Assembly: GCA_903873805.1 (NCBI GenBank)
Contig: CAIQQB010000111.1
Span: forward strand, 1 to 55,470
DNA from: an uncultured Opitutia bacterium
GTDB taxonomy: Bacteria; Verrucomicrobiota; Verrucomicrobiia; Opitutales; Opitutaceae
DNA length: 55,470 nucleotides
Reading direction: 5' to 3'
Within the stretch, counting starts at the first letter, position 1. Each line of letters begins with the position of its first letter. A program made the translations under genes and the position numbers. Positions 12,231-22,181 of the stretch are shown here, in pieces. Below the pieces are notes generated by a model. It ran no database searches and was not told where the DNA came from. It was given only the letters and a program-made list of their open reading frames with translations.

Positions 12231-12278
12231 AGCCGGTTGAGCCGGCTCCGAAAGGAGAAGCCAGATCAGCGATCTGGC
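12231..12278. repeat. Two adjacent short hairpins downstream of the CheA-like gene
   Basis: The first hairpin pairs AGCCGG (12231-12236) with CCGGCT (12242-12247). The second pairs GCCAGATC (12260-12267) with GATCTGGC (12271-12278) around a 3-nt loop. They lie in the 255-bp space between the ppc start and the end of the CheA-like gene. Neither has a T run, so a rho-independent terminator cannot be claimed. They may still stabilise the 3' end of the signalling operon's transcript. Confidence 0.45.
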
Positions 12279-12307
12279 CTTCAAACCTCGACGGCCTGAC
12301 TGTTGGC

Positions 12308-13912
12308 TTAGGCCGCCCGGGCGGGCTCCAGCTGGAGACGGGGCTGACGCACGGGCAGCCGGATGGTGACCACGGTGCCCTCGCCCGGTGCGGAATCGAG
12401 ATTGATCTGGCCGCCGAGCTGTCCGATGTCGGTCTTGACGACATCCATCCCGACTCCGCGGCCCGAGACGTCGCTGACCTCAGGGGCGGTGGAAAGGCCG
12501 GGGGCGAAGATGAGCTGCCGGACTTCGGCAGGCGAGAGACCGGCAGCTTGGTGCGGGGAAACTAGTTCGCGCTCGATTGCCTTGGCGGTGATGCGGGCGA
12601 GGTCGAGGCCGCGGCCGTCGTCGCGGACCTCGACCTCCAGGGTGCCGTCCTCCAGGGTGGCCCGGAGGCAGACAACACCGACGGCGGGCTTGCCGAGCCG
12701 GCGGCGTTCGGCGGGCGACTCGATGCCGTGGTCGGCGCTGTTGCGGATGAGGTGGGTGAGCGGATCGGTGAGACCGGCCAGCAGCGCGCGGTCAAGCGGA
12801 AGGTCGTCCCCGGAGGTTTCCAGCCGGATATCCTTTCCCAATTTCCGGCCGAGATCGTGAAGCAGGCGGGGAAACCGGCCGAAAAGGTCCCCCACGGGCT
12901 GGCAGCGGGCGCGGGTGAGGGCGTGCTGCAGGCCGGTCGCGACGGTGGCGAGGCTCTGGACGGCGGCATTGAGCTCGGCCGGGGTGCCGGGCTCCGCAGC
13001 GAGCAGCAGCAGGTGGTCCCGCCCCTGCGCCAGTTCGCCGACCAGCTGGGTCAGTTCATCGAGGAGGCGGGTGGGGAGGCGGACGGTTTCATCCGGCCGG
13101 GGATGAGGGGCAGTCGCGGCGGGCGGAGATGTCCGCGGGACCAAGGTGGGCTGGCTTCGCAGCCAGTCGTGGAAGAACTCGGAGGACGTCTGCGCCAGCT
13201 GACTGGCGGGAATGCCGAAGGCGCCGAGCAGGAGGTCGGGCTCCATCGGCGTGGCAAACAGGATGGAGCAGACGAGATCCGTCGGGGTGTCGTCCTCGAG
13301 GCCGCCGACGCTGCCGAGGTCGAGGGCGGTGTCGATGAGCGTGCCGACGGAGGCGATTTCGCGGAGGTAGTGGAGCGGGGTCTGGCCGGCGGCCTCGATG
13401 TCGGCCTGAAGCCGGAGCTGCACGACATAGAAGTGATGGCCTTCGCGGAGCGCGGCGCGGATGAGCTCGGGATCGAAGCGGAAGGCGTGGAGGCTGGTCG
13501 GGACGGAGCGGGCGGCGGGGGCGGCGGCCACGGCGGGTTCCAGGTGGAGGAGGGCCTGGAGGGCGGCGAGCTCCGCGGCGGAAGGGATGGTCGCCGCCTG
13601 CCGCGGATCGGCGACCATGGTGCGCAGGCGGTCGGTGGCGGCGAGGAGGTCGGTGACGAGTGCGGGGGTGGCGGCCATGCGCCCGTCGCGGACGAGTGCG
13701 AGAACGCTCTCCATCACGTGGGCGAGGGAGGTGATGGCGGCGAAGCCGAAGAAACCGGCGGTGCCCTTGACGGTATGGACGGCGCGGAAGACGCGGTTGA
13801 GGCGGTCGGCATCGCCCGCGTCGCTCTCGAGGGCCAGCAGGTCGGCTTCGAGGGTGGCGAGATGGTCCCGGGACTCTTGGACAAAGAGCCCGAGCATTTC
13901 GTCTTCGTTCAT
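12308..13912 (-). CDS. CheA-like histidine kinase without CheW-like (P5) domain
   Basis: The 534-residue protein starts with an HPt domain (about 1-105) whose phospho-acceptor His46 lies in AVHTVKGTAGFFGF. A middle region (150-260) resembles the P2-like part of CheA. Residues about 275-345 form a dimerisation-like helical region, and 365-515 the GHKL ATPase with LIRNSADHGIE, VRDDGRGLD and GRGVGMDVVK. It stops directly after the ATPase, so the usual CheW-like P5 domain is absent; coupling to chemoreceptors is therefore unlikely. It is the third gene of the operon after the SpoIIE-type phosphatase and STAS genes. A GTG at 13918 overlaps the STAS stop codon (GTGA) and would add two residues, suggesting translational coupling. 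Confidence 0.85.
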   Translation of the reverse strand: MNEDEMLGLFVQESRDHLATLEADLLALESDAGDADRLNRVFRAVHTVKGTAGFFGFAAITSLAHVMESVLALVRDGRMAATPALVTDLLAATDRLRTMVADPRQAATIPSAAELAALQALLHLEPAVAAAPAARSVPTSLHAFRFDPELIRAALREGHHFYVVQLRLQADIEAAGQTPLHYLREIASVGTLIDTALDLGSVGGLEDDTPTDLVCSILFATPMEPDLLLGAFGIPASQLAQTSSEFFHDWLRSQPTLVPRTSPPAATAPHPRPDETVRLPTRLLDELTQLVGELAQGRDHLLLLAAEPGTPAELNAAVQSLATVATGLQHALTRARCQPVGDLFGRFPRLLHDLGRKLGKDIRLETSGDDLPLDRALLAGLTDPLTHLIRNSADHGIESPAERRRLGKPAVGVVCLRATLEDGTLEVEVRDDGRGLDLARITAKAIERELVSPHQAAGLSPAEVRQLIFAPGLSTAPEVSDVSGRGVGMDVVKTDIGQLGGQINLDSAPGEGTVVTIRLPVRQPRLQLEPARAA

Positions 13913-13914
13913 GC

Positions 13915-14235
13915 TCACGGCGAGGCGAGGGCGGGCTGGAGGCCGAAGCGCTCGGCCAGCTTGAGGGCGATGAACAGGCGGAGGATTTCGGGGGCGGGGT
14001 TTTCGGCGCGGAAGGAGAGCTGGCGGCGTTCGCACTCCCGGTAGAGGGCGATGAGGAGGTTGAGACCCTGCGAGTCGATGGCGCGGGCGTGGGTGAGGTC
14101 GGCGACGATGCCGGCGGCCGTGGGGTGGGCGGCGAGATGGCTGAGCAGGGCGACGCGTTGCTGGGCGACGTTGGTGGACAGGATGTCGCCCGCGAAGGCG
14201 AGGCGGAGGGTTCCGTGGTCGAGGTGCGCTTGCAT
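13915..14235 (-). CDS. STAS-domain protein, anti-sigma factor antagonist-like
   Basis: The 106-residue single-domain protein has the STAS pattern: a beta hairpin at the N terminus (HGTLRLAFAGDIL), a beta strand followed by ARAIDSQGLNLLIALY, and a C-terminal helix. The Asp-Ser pair in AIDSQGLNLL (about residues 53-62) matches the site phosphorylated by RsbW-type kinases in RsbV/SpoIIAA. The upstream gene encodes both a SpoIIE-type phosphatase and a HATPase, the expected partners in a partner-switching circuit. Its stop codon abuts the CheA-like start. No sigma factor is encoded in this window, so its output target is unknown. Confidence 0.85.
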   Translation of the reverse strand: MQAHLDHGTLRLAFAGDILSTNVAQQRVALLSHLAAHPTAAGIVADLTHARAIDSQGLNLLIALYRECERRQLSFRAENPAPEILRLFIALKLAERFGLQPALASP

Positions 14236-14253
14236 GGTGGGGGGGCGGGGCGG

Positions 14254-15837
14254 TCAGGCGGCGGCGAGGGCAAACTCCATCGTGAGCTCAGCCCCGTTGC
14301 GGGCTTCGCGGGTGGCGGAGCTGAGGGTGTGGATGACCTGCAGTCCGAGGGAAATATGGCCGGTGCCCGCGAGCAGGTCCGGCAATTCGGCCGGATTCGG
14401 CGCCACGAGCGGGCGGCCCGGTCCGGGATCGGAAACCGTCACTTCCACCCGTCGCTGCCGGGGCCGGAAGACGGCGGTGACATGGGCGACGGCCTCGCGG
14501 AGTCCGGCGCAGCCGTGGTCGAGGGCGTTGATCAGCGCCTCGCGGGCGCAGAGCAGGATGGCGGAGAGACAGTCCGCCGACAAATCGGGCAGGGCGTGGA
14601 CGAGGTTGCGCGCAAAGCGCTCCTGAAAGGCGTCGATCTCCGGACCGGAGTCTCCGGGCAGGGCCTCGTGAAAGAGCGGCAGCTCGTCGTCGGCCCGGAC
14701 TTGGTCGGACGGAAACCAGCGCAGCCGGGCGACGAGAATGTCGTCCGTGACCCGGGTGGCGCGGCGGAGCGCGGGAAAATCCTCGAGCGAAGTGAGGAGC
14801 AGCCGGGCGGCGATCGCGTGGGGGGTGACGTTGAGCTGCTTGGCCTGGTCGAGCAGGCCGTCGCTCCAGAGGCAACAGGAGCCGGTTTCGGGCAGTGCGG
14901 CGGTGGCGACGCCGGGGGTGAGCGTCTCAAACCAGCCCAGGGGGCTGCTGCGGCCCGCCAGGGCGGCCGGCGGCTGGCCCGGCAGGAGCAAATGGACAGC
15001 GGGGCACCCGCAGTTGAGCACCTGCAGTTCGCGGCGGACCAGGTCGATGCTGACAAACACGGTGCTGAGGGACGAGGGCAGGTGGCTGAGTTCGCCCCCG
15101 GACCACTCGACCAGCAGGAAACGGTTGCAGGCCTCCGCGATGCGCAGCGGCGGCACGCCGACGGTCTGCATGCCCTTCACCATCCCTTGGAAGTAAGCGG
15201 CGATGAAACCCTCCAGTACCCCGTGGCCGGAAACGTCGCCGAGGACGAGCTGGACCGAGCCAGGATCGGAGCGGAAGACGCTGACGAAGTCGCCGCCGGC
15301 CTCGTGAATCGGGCAGTTGCGCGTGGTGAGCTCGCAGTCGAGCTGGCCCGGCACGCCGGACTGGTCGAGCCGACTTGGCGCGAGGCGCTGTTGGATGGCG
15401 GCGACATCGGCGAGGCTGCGCTCGGCGGATTCGAGGGAACGCTGCCGCCGGGTCAGGCTGACCGCGCGCTCGACGGCGGCGAGGATGACCTTGGGGGCGC
15501 AGGGTTTTTCGAGAAAATCGCAGACTCCACCCCGCAGCGAAGCCGAGAGGGTGGTGCGTTCCGAATCGCTGGTGTTGATGATGGTCGCCAGGGTCGGGTC
15601 CAGCAGCCGGATCTGTTCCAGCAGCTGCAGGCCGTCGAGGATCGGCATCCGGTAGTCGGTCAGGACCACATCAAAGGCCGCGGCCGTGAGCTCCCGGAGC
15701 CGCTCCAGAGCCTTGGCGCCGTCCGTGGCGGTCTCAACCGCCAGGCCGCCCCGGGTCAGGATGGTACGGAGCAGCATCAGGGTCGTGGGATCGTCGTCCA
15801 CGAGCAGAACGCGGCCTTGGGCGGGTGCGGAGAGCAT
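14254..15837 (-). CDS. Response regulator with SpoIIE/PP2C phosphatase and RsbW-like HATPase domains
   Basis: The 527 residues hold three domains. The receiver (about 8-125) has acidic pocket Asp14-16, phospho-acceptor Asp61 (VVLTDYRMP) and Lys111. The SpoIIE-type PP2C phosphatase (about 165-370) has metal-binding motifs GGDF (Asp183), GDVSGHG (Asp201), WSDGL (Asp326) and an Asp365-Asp366 pair. The HATPase_c_2 domain (about 400-525) has AREALINALDHG (Glu433, Asn437) and VSDPGPGRP. One polypeptide thus joins RsbU-like phosphatase and RsbW-like kinase functions under receiver control, opposing activities on the STAS protein encoded 18 bp downstream. It is probably the first gene of the three-gene operon and is divergent from the hybrid kinase genes. 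Confidence 0.9.
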   Translation of the reverse strand: MLSAPAQGRVLLVDDDPTTLMLLRTILTRGGLAVETATDGAKALERLRELTAAAFDVVLTDYRMPILDGLQLLEQIRLLDPTLATIINTSDSERTTLSASLRGGVCDFLEKPCAPKVILAAVERAVSLTRRQRSLESAERSLADVAAIQQRLAPSRLDQSGVPGQLDCELTTRNCPIHEAGGDFVSVFRSDPGSVQLVLGDVSGHGVLEGFIAAYFQGMVKGMQTVGVPPLRIAEACNRFLLVEWSGGELSHLPSSLSTVFVSIDLVRRELQVLNCGCPAVHLLLPGQPPAALAGRSSPLGWFETLTPGVATAALPETGSCCLWSDGLLDQAKQLNVTPHAIAARLLLTSLEDFPALRRATRVTDDILVARLRWFPSDQVRADDELPLFHEALPGDSGPEIDAFQERFARNLVHALPDLSADCLSAILLCAREALINALDHGCAGLREAVAHVTAVFRPRQRRVEVTVSDPGPGRPLVAPNPAELPDLLAGTGHISLGLQVIHTLSSATREARNGAELTMEFALAAA

Positions 15838-16076
15838 GATCAGATTGGTCCGATGGGGTATCTATCGGCCTTTGGCGTGGAGACTTGACTGCGATTGTGC
15901 GCGCGGAACGGACTGGCGGGCGGGCCGGGGGAGCGGACAAAATCATCCGGCGCACTCAAGTGCTGGGACAACCGGCCGATGGGAAACTGTCCCGGCTGCA
16001 ATTCCATGATCAAGCATGTCACGCATCACCACCGCCGTCCGCAGGGGGGCGGGGCGCGCCTAAGCCCGGTCCGGCC
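15838..16076. promoter_or_regulatory. Divergent intergenic region between two signalling transcription units
   Basis: The 239 bp separate the minus-strand REC-SpoIIE gene from the plus-strand hybrid kinase gene. Promoters for both units should lie here because the genes diverge. I could not identify convincing -35/-10 elements or an operator. The frame of the plus-strand kinase is open from 15885, but that part (MTAIVRAERTGG...) does not look like a PAS-kinase N terminus. Confidence 0.5.
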
Positions 16077-18929
16077 ATGACCGAAACGGACCAACTGGAC
16101 TTGAGCGCCGAGATCGCGGCCATGGTGCCGGGCGTGGTCTACCAGTACCGGCTGCGGCCGGACGGAACCTCGTGCTTTCCCTATGCGAGCCAGGGGATCC
16201 GAGAGATCTACCGCGTCGAGCCGGAGGAAGTGCAGGAGAACGCTGCCGCGGTCTTCGCGGTGCTGCATCCGGATGATCTCGAGCGGGTCACCGCCTCCAT
16301 CCAGCAGTCCGCGCGGCAGCTGGAACCTTGGGGGCTGGAGTATCGCGTCAGTTTTCCCGACGGCGTGGTGCGATGGCTGCGCGGGCAGGCCAATCCCGAG
16401 CGGGAGCCCGACGGCTCGGTCCTGTGGCACGGCCACATCATGGACATCACCGAGAGCAAGCTGACCGAGGAGGCGCTGCGCGAGAGCGAGCTGCGCTGGC
16501 AGTTTGCGCTCGAAGGGGCGGGAGAGGGCGTGTGGGACTGGCGGCCGGAGGACCGGAACCTTTTTCTGTCCCGCCGCTGGAAGGAACTGCTCGGCCATGC
16601 TGAAAACGAGATCGGCCAGCGGCCCGAGGAGTGGTCCGAGCGGGTGCACCCCGAGGACCTGGCGGCCGTGCAGGTCCGGCTGCGGGAACATCTGACGGGC
16701 CGGACCCGGGAGTACGAGAGCGAGCACCGCATGCGCACCCGCGACGGCGGCTACAAATGGGTCTGCGACCGCGGCCGGGTCATCGACCGGGACGCCGTCG
16801 GCCGGGTGCGCCGGATGATTGGCACCATGTCTGACATCACGGCCCGGAAGGAGGCCGAGATTGCGCTGCAGAATTCCAAGGCCGAGCTCGAGTTCGCCAA
16901 CCAGCAGATGGAGGAGGCGATCACGCGTTCCAACGAGCTGGCCCGCGAGGCCGCCGGAGCCAGCCAGGCCAAGAGCTTTTTCCTCGCCAACATGAGCCAT
17001 GAGATCCGCACGCCCATGAACGGCGTCATCGGCATGGCGGGCCTGCTGCTCGACACGTCGCTGACGGCGGAACAGCGCGGCTATGCCGAAACCGTGCGCA
17101 GCAGCGCCGAGGCCCTGCTCCAGCTCATCAACGACATCCTCGACTTTTCCAAGATCGAGGCCGGCCGCATCGAACTTGAACTGCTGGACTTTGACCTTGC
17201 CGAGGTCCTCGAGGAAACCCTGGAAATGCTCGCCATCCGCGCCCACGAGCGCGGACTCGAACTCGCCGGGCTGGTCGCGCCCGGCACGCCCCGGGCCGTC
17301 CGCGGGGATCCGGGCCGGCTGCGGCAGATCCTCGTCAACCTTGTTGGCAACGCCATCAAGTTCACCGAGCGGGGCGACGTGGTGGTGCGCGTCTCCCGGC
17401 TGACCGCGGAGGGAAACCGGGTCACCCTGCGTTTCACCGTGACTGACACCGGGGTGGGCATTCCGCCCGAGCGCGCGACCGCGCTCTTCCAGCCTTTCAC
17501 CCAGGTCGACGCCTCGACCACCCGCAAGTATGGCGGCACGGGACTGGGCCTCGCCATCTCTCGCCAGCTGGTCGAGGCCATGCAGGGCGATATCAGCGTC
17601 CGCAGCCGCCTCGGCCAGGGGGCCGAATTCAGCTTCACGGTGCAGCTGGATCTGAGCCCGGACTCAACCCCGGCCGTGCCCGCCCCGACGCCGTTGACGG
17701 GCCAGACGGTGCTGGTGTTCGAGCCCCATCCGCCCACCGCCGAACATCTTGCCGCCGTTCTCACCGCCGCCGGAGCCCGGGTGGAAACGTTTGCGACGGC
17801 CGCCGCGGCCGTCGGCCGGTTCGAAAGCCCGGCGGACGCACCCGCGGATGTGCTGCTCCTCGACCGTTCCGCCCCGGACGGCGACCGGTTGCTGGAGGCC
17901 GCCGGAGTGGCATGCCGGCCCGATGGCCGCCCCGGTGTGCCTGCGATCCTGCTCACCGATTTGCGTCATCGCGAACCCGCCCGCAAACCGGGGGTGTGCG
18001 CTGTGCTGGTCAAACCGCTCCGTCGGGAAGGCCTTGTTATGGCGGTCACCCGGACAGTCCGGGCGGCGGAGGGCCGGTCGGCGGGATCGGCTGCGGCCGG
18101 CTTTCCCGCCCGGCCCGCGGCCGCGCGGGCCCACTGGCGCCTGCTGCTCGCCGAGGACAACTCGGTCAACCAGCGGGTGGCGCTCGCGGTGCTGGCCCGG
18201 CTGGGCTACCGGGCCGACGTGGTCGGAAACGGTCGCGAGGCGGTCACCGCACTTTCCCGGGTGCCCTACGATCTGGTCCTGATGGACTGCCAGATGCCGG
18301 AGATGGACGGCTATGCGGCCACCCGCACCATCCGGGGCGAAGACTCACCGGTGCAGAACCGGCAGATTCCCATCGTGGCCATGACCGCCAATGTCATGAA
18401 AGGCGACCGCGAGCGCTGCCTTGAGGCCGGCATGACGGACTATCTCGCCAAGCCCATCGATGCGGCGGCACTGGACCAGATTCTCGCGCGGCTGCTGGGC
18501 ACGGGCCGGCCCGCGGTGAGCGCAGCCGGCGTGCTCGAATGGCCGGAGTTTCTCAGCCGGATTGGTGGTGACGAAGCGCTGGCGCGAGAGCTGCTGGCGG
18601 AATTCTGCGGGGAGGCCCCCGGCCTGCTGGCGGCGGCGCGGTCCGCCGAGGCCGGCGGCGACCGGGCCGGCCTCGTCGGGGCGCTGCAGCGCCTCCGGGA
18701 TGACGCCGCCAACCTTTCCGCCCCGGCCCTGCGCGAGGCGGCGCAGGCGGCGCTGGAGATGGCGGACCGGCAGGACGGGTCCTCCGGGGTTGACGGGGTG
18801 CATGAAGCCCTCGCCGCATTTCTTGCCATTGCCGCCAAAATAGTCCCGAATCATTTTTCTGCGCCTCCTCCGCAGTCTGATGCCAACCGAGCACCCAGCA
18901 CCCCGGCCGTTGATCGTTCTGGTCAATGA
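16077..18929 (+). CDS. PAS-containing hybrid histidine kinase with two receiver domains and degenerate HPt
   Basis: With the ATG at 16077 the protein is 950 residues. It has two PAS domains of the PAS_3 type (about 10-130 and 135-260), a short coiled coil, HisKA with His308 ([16 protein letters not shown]), and a HATPase with NLVGNAIKF (Asn425), VTDTGVGIP and YGGTGLGL. A degenerate receiver follows (543-665; FEP replaces the usual acidic pair), then a canonical one (687-805; Asp737 in [13 protein letters not shown], Lys792). A C-terminal helical domain (820-920) looks like HPt, but the expected phospho-histidine is replaced ([11 protein letters not shown], Gln871). No membrane segment is seen, so it is a cytoplasmic sensor of unknown signal. 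It overlaps the next gene by 50 bp. Confidence 0.9.
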   Translation: MTETDQLDLSAEIAAMVPGVVYQYRLRPDGTSCFPYASQGIREIYRVEPEEVQENAAAVFAVLHPDDLERVTASIQQSARQLEPWGLEYRVSFPDGVVRWLRGQANPEREPDGSVLWHGHIMDITESKLTEEALRESELRWQFALEGAGEGVWDWRPEDRNLFLSRRWKELLGHAENEIGQRPEEWSERVHPEDLAAVQVRLREHLTGRTREYESEHRMRTRDGGYKWVCDRGRVIDRDAVGRVRRMIGTMSDITARKEAEIALQNSKAELEFANQQMEEAITRSNELAREAAGASQAKSFFLANMSHEIRTPMNGVIGMAGLLLDTSLTAEQRGYAETVRSSAEALLQLINDILDFSKIEAGRIELELLDFDLAEVLEETLEMLAIRAHERGLELAGLVAPGTPRAVRGDPGRLRQILVNLVGNAIKFTERGDVVVRVSRLTAEGNRVTLRFTVTDTGVGIPPERATALFQPFTQVDASTTRKYGGTGLGLAISRQLVEAMQGDISVRSRLGQGAEFSFTVQLDLSPDSTPAVPAPTPLTGQTVLVFEPHPPTAEHLAAVLTAAGARVETFATAAAAVGRFESPADAPADVLLLDRSAPDGDRLLEAAGVACRPDGRPGVPAILLTDLRHREPARKPGVCAVLVKPLRREGLVMAVTRTVRAAEGRSAGSAAAGFPARPAAARAHWRLLLAEDNSVNQRVALAVLARLGYRADVVGNGREAVTALSRVPYDLVLMDCQMPEMDGYAATRTIRGEDSPVQNRQIPIVAMTANVMKGDRERCLEAGMTDYLAKPIDAAALDQILARLLGTGRPAVSAAGVLEWPEFLSRIGGDEALARELLAEFCGEAPGLLAAARSAEAGGDRAGLVGALQRLRDDAANLSAPALREAAQAALEMADRQDGSSGVDGVHEALAAFLAIAAKIVPNHFSAPPPQSDANRAPSTPAVDRSGQ

Positions 18930-21900
18930 TGATGAGATCCAGCGCCGGCCGCTTGCCGTGCTGCTGGAACAACACGGGTTGCGGGTTTCCGCCCAGGCCT
19001 CGGTCCGGGCGGCGCTGGAAGCCATGGCAGTCGAACCGCCCGCCCTCGTCATCACCGACCTCTGCCTGCCGGATATCGACGGGGTGCGGTTCTGCCGGAT
19101 GCTGCGCTCCCCGGCCTACGCCCAGTTCAACGAGACGCCGATCCTCGTCGCCTCGGCTACTTATGCCGGGGCCGACACCGGGAGCATCATTGTCGAGCTG
19201 GGGGCCAACGATTTTGTCCGGCTGCCGGTTGAACCGGAACTCCTGCTCCAGCGGGTCGACCAGCTTCTGCACCACGCGCCCCCCGCAGCGGAACCGACCG
19301 TGCTCCTGGTCTCGGCCGACGCCGTCGAGGCCGCCACGCTGGCGGCGGCCTTTGCGGCCAACGGCTACCGGGTGCGGCCGGCGTCCGACCGCGCCGGAGC
19401 GGAGCCCTCACTTGTCCAGGGTGGAGGCGAGGTCGTCGTGCTTGACCTCGATGCCCCCGGCATCGACCTGGAACTGCTGACGGGTCTGTCCGCCCGGTGG
19501 CCCGAAGCGGCCTTCTTCACCCTCACTTCTCAGCACGACCCCGGGATTGCGGTCCGGGCGATGCAGGCGGGGGCCAGCGCGCACCTGCGCCGGCCCTTCG
19601 CCCCGGAATATCTTTCCAGCCTCTGCGAGATGGCGCGCCGGGAAAAGTCGCTGTTGCGGGTGCAGAACCTGCTCGAGCGCCGCACCCGCGACCTCCGGCG
19701 TTCCGAACAGGAGCTGCAGGCGGTGGTCGAGTCCACCGGGCAGGCCTTCCTCCTGCTGGAGCCGGACGGCCGGGTCGAGCTGTTCAACCAGGCGGCCGCG
19801 CTAATGGCCCGGGATGTCTTCGGCCGCACCCTCCGGCTCGGGCAGACCCTGGTGGAGATGCTCGGCCTGGAGTTCGCCCACGCCACGCTGCGCAACATCA
19901 AGGCCGCCTTTGCCGGCCAGGTCGTCCACCACGAGGTGGAGCTCCAGGACTGCCAGGGCTGCGGCCACTGGTTTGCCGTCACCTACGCGCCGGTCCACGG
20001 GGCGGACGGTGCGATCAAACGGGTCTGTTTCAATGCCCAGGACATCACCGAGCGGCGCCTGGCCGAGGACGCCCTGCGCGAGAGCGAGGCGCGTTTCCGC
20101 GGGATGGCGGACCACGCCCCCGTGCTCATCTGGATGATGGGTTCCGCGTCCGGTCGCCACTATTTCAACCAGGGCTGGCTCAACTTCACCGGCCGCACGC
20201 TGGCGCAGGAGCTGGGCGAGGGCTGGGTCGAAGGGGTGCATCCGGAGGATCGGGCCGAGGGTGAACGCATCCGGGCCGCGGCGGTCGCCGCCCGCCGGTC
20301 CTACACACTGGAATACCGCTTGCGGCACCAGTCGGGCCACTATCGCTGGATCACTGACACCGGCGTCCCGCGGCTGTCCCCTGGCGGGGAACTCCTGGGC
20401 TACATTGGTGCCGGCATCGACATCCACGACCGCATCGAGGCCGAGGCCGCGCTGATCACCAACAAACGCCGGCTGCAGGCGCTGTTCGACCATTCGCATG
20501 ACGCCATCCTGCTGGCCGATGACGACGGGCGCTACGTCGACGCCAACCCGGCCTCCTGCCAGCTGCTGGGCTATACGCGCGAGGAACTGGTGACCCTCGA
20601 CATCCAGCAGGTCTTCGCCGTCTCCGATCCCGCTTGGGCGCGGGGCGCCTGGCGCGAGTTTCTCGCCAAGGGCCGGACCACGGGTGAGACTTCCCTGCGC
20701 CGCAAGGATGGCACCGCCGTTGTCGTCGATTACAGCGCGATTGCCGGCATCCTGCCGGGGCTGAACCTTTCGATCCTGCGCGACATCACCGAGCGCCGCG
20801 CCCTCCAGGCCCAGTTGCTCCGCCAGCAGCGCCTGGAGAGCGTGGGACGACTGGCCAGCGGCGTCGCCCACGATCTCAACAACATCCTGACCCCGATTCT
20901 GATGGTGCCGGTCATGCTGCGGCCGCATCTGACCGACACCAATGCGCTCATGCTGCTCGACACCGTCGAGAACGGCGCCCGTCGCGGCTCGATCATCGTG
21001 CGCCAGTTGCTCTCCTTCGCCCGCGGCATGCCGGGCGAAAAGCGCCGCGTCGATTTGCGCAAGATCGTGCGCGAGGCCCTCGTCATCATCCAGGAAACCT
21101 TTCCGAAGAACATCAAGGTCGACTGGAATTCCCCGGTGGCCGAACTCCCGATCATGGGTGATAGCACCCAGCTCAACCAAGTTATCATCAACCTGGCCAT
21201 CAACGGCAGCGACGCGATGGAAAAGGGCGGCCGCCTCGCACTGGCCCTCGAGGCCGCGGAGGTCACCGCCGAGGAGGCGCAGCAGACCCCCGACGCCCGA
21301 CCCGGTCCCCACGCCGTGCTCACCGTGGCCGACCACGGACATGGCATCGCGCCGGAACATCTCGACAAGATCTTCGACCCGTTCTTCACGACCAAGCCAT
21401 TCGGCCAGGGCAGCGGCCTCGGTCTCTCCACCGTGCTCGGGATCGTGCGCGGACACGACGGCTTCGTCCGGGTCTCCAGCCGGCTGGGCACCGGCACCGT
21501 CCTCAAGGTTTTCTTCCCGCTGCATACCACCCTCGACGCCGTGACACCCTTCGCCGCGGCCGAGTCCCGCAAACCCCCGTCCGGACTCGGCCGCATGGTT
21601 CTGGTGGTCGACGATGAGGCGGCGGTGCGCGAAATCGTCCGCATGATTCTGGTCAACGAGGGCTATCAGGTGATGTGCGCGGCCGGAGCCGACGCCGCCC
21701 TCTCCCAGATTCAGTCCGTCGGCGGCCGGGTCGATCTGGTGCTCACCGACATGGCGATGCCGGGTGTCTCCGGGGCCAAGCTGGTCGAAAGGCTGGCGCG
21801 CTCCCATCCCAATCTGCCGGTCCTCGTCATGACTGGCACCGATGTCGGTCTGAAACTCCCGGCGGAGGTAAAAAATCTCACCAAGGGCGTCCTGGCCAAG

Positions 21901-21963
21901 CCCTTCAGCGCGGAGCATCTGGTGCAAACCATCGCCCAAACCCTGGGCAGACGCGTAGTCTGA
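18880..21963 (+). CDS. Hybrid histidine kinase, REC-REC-PAS x3-HisKA-HATPase-REC
   Basis: The 1027-residue cytoplasmic protein begins with a receiver (10-130; Asp17-Asp18, phospho-acceptor Asp60 in LVITDLCLPDIDG) and a second, diverged receiver (140-245; VVVLDLDAPG). After a coiled coil come three PAS domains (about 272-390, 400-515 and 525-640), HisKA with His664 (GVAHDLNNILTPI), HATPase (730-880; INLAINGSDAM, VADHGHGIAP, GSGLGLSTV) and a C-terminal receiver (905-1022; Asp957 in LVLTDMAMPG). The His box AHDLNN is typical of phosphorelay kinases with terminal receivers. Its ATG lies 50 bp inside the preceding kinase gene in another frame, suggesting coupled expression and a shared phosphorelay. 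Confidence 0.9.
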   Translation: MPTEHPAPRPLIVLVNDDEIQRRPLAVLLEQHGLRVSAQASVRAALEAMAVEPPALVITDLCLPDIDGVRFCRMLRSPAYAQFNETPILVASATYAGADTGSIIVELGANDFVRLPVEPELLLQRVDQLLHHAPPAAEPTVLLVSADAVEAATLAAAFAANGYRVRPASDRAGAEPSLVQGGGEVVVLDLDAPGIDLELLTGLSARWPEAAFFTLTSQHDPGIAVRAMQAGASAHLRRPFAPEYLSSLCEMARREKSLLRVQNLLERRTRDLRRSEQELQAVVESTGQAFLLLEPDGRVELFNQAAALMARDVFGRTLRLGQTLVEMLGLEFAHATLRNIKAAFAGQVVHHEVELQDCQGCGHWFAVTYAPVHGADGAIKRVCFNAQDITERRLAEDALRESEARFRGMADHAPVLIWMMGSASGRHYFNQGWLNFTGRTLAQELGEGWVEGVHPEDRAEGERIRAAAVAARRSYTLEYRLRHQSGHYRWITDTGVPRLSPGGELLGYIGAGIDIHDRIEAEAALITNKRRLQALFDHSHDAILLADDDGRYVDANPASCQLLGYTREELVTLDIQQVFAVSDPAWARGAWREFLAKGRTTGETSLRRKDGTAVVVDYSAIAGILPGLNLSILRDITERRALQAQLLRQQRLESVGRLASGVAHDLNNILTPILMVPVMLRPHLTDTNALMLLDTVENGARRGSIIVRQLLSFARGMPGEKRRVDLRKIVREALVIIQETFPKNIKVDWNSPVAELPIMGDSTQLNQVIINLAINGSDAMEKGGRLALALEAAEVTAEEAQQTPDARPGPHAVLTVADHGHGIAPEHLDKIFDPFFTTKPFGQGSGLGLSTVLGIVRGHDGFVRVSSRLGTGTVLKVFFPLHTTLDAVTPFAAAESRKPPSGLGRMVLVVDDEAAVREIVRMILVNEGYQVMCAAGADAALSQIQSVGGRVDLVLTDMAMPGVSGAKLVERLARSHPNLPVLVMTGTDVGLKLPAEVKNLTKGVLAKPFSAEHLVQTIAQTLGRRVV

Positions 21964-21968
21964 TAAGA

Positions 21969-21990
21969 CGGAAGCACGGGGTGGCTTCCG
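21969..21990 (+). repeat. Short hairpin after the hybrid kinase stop codon
   Basis: CGGAAGC (21969-21975) pairs with GCTTCCG (21984-21990), just 3' of the second hybrid kinase gene. It is followed by GGAAAAAC rather than a T run. It could end or protect the kinase transcript, but intrinsic termination is not supported. Confidence 0.4.
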
Positions 21991-22119
21991 GGAAAAACAT
22001 GGAAGGGATGGCGGGGCGGGAAGACGTGCGATGCCGTCCGGTTCAGAACCTCGAAGCAAATTGTCCAAACGGTTGCCGTCGGCTTCCGCCGAACAACCAT
22101 TGACCTCCGCTCCGGAAGC

Positions 22120-22139
22120 GGGGCATTCTGCCATGCCCC
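22120..22139. promoter_or_regulatory. Inverted repeat upstream of the esterase array
   Basis: GGGGCAT (22120-22126) is repeated inverted as ATGCCCC (22133-22139) with a 6-nt spacer. It is centred about 52 bp before the first esterase start. The symmetry and position would suit an operator, but the family of such a regulator is not known, and GC-rich DNA produces such repeats by chance. Confidence 0.3.
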
Positions 22140-22181
22140 GTCCCGCGCAACCCGCCCCGTCCCGCCGCCGTCTTCCGCCCC

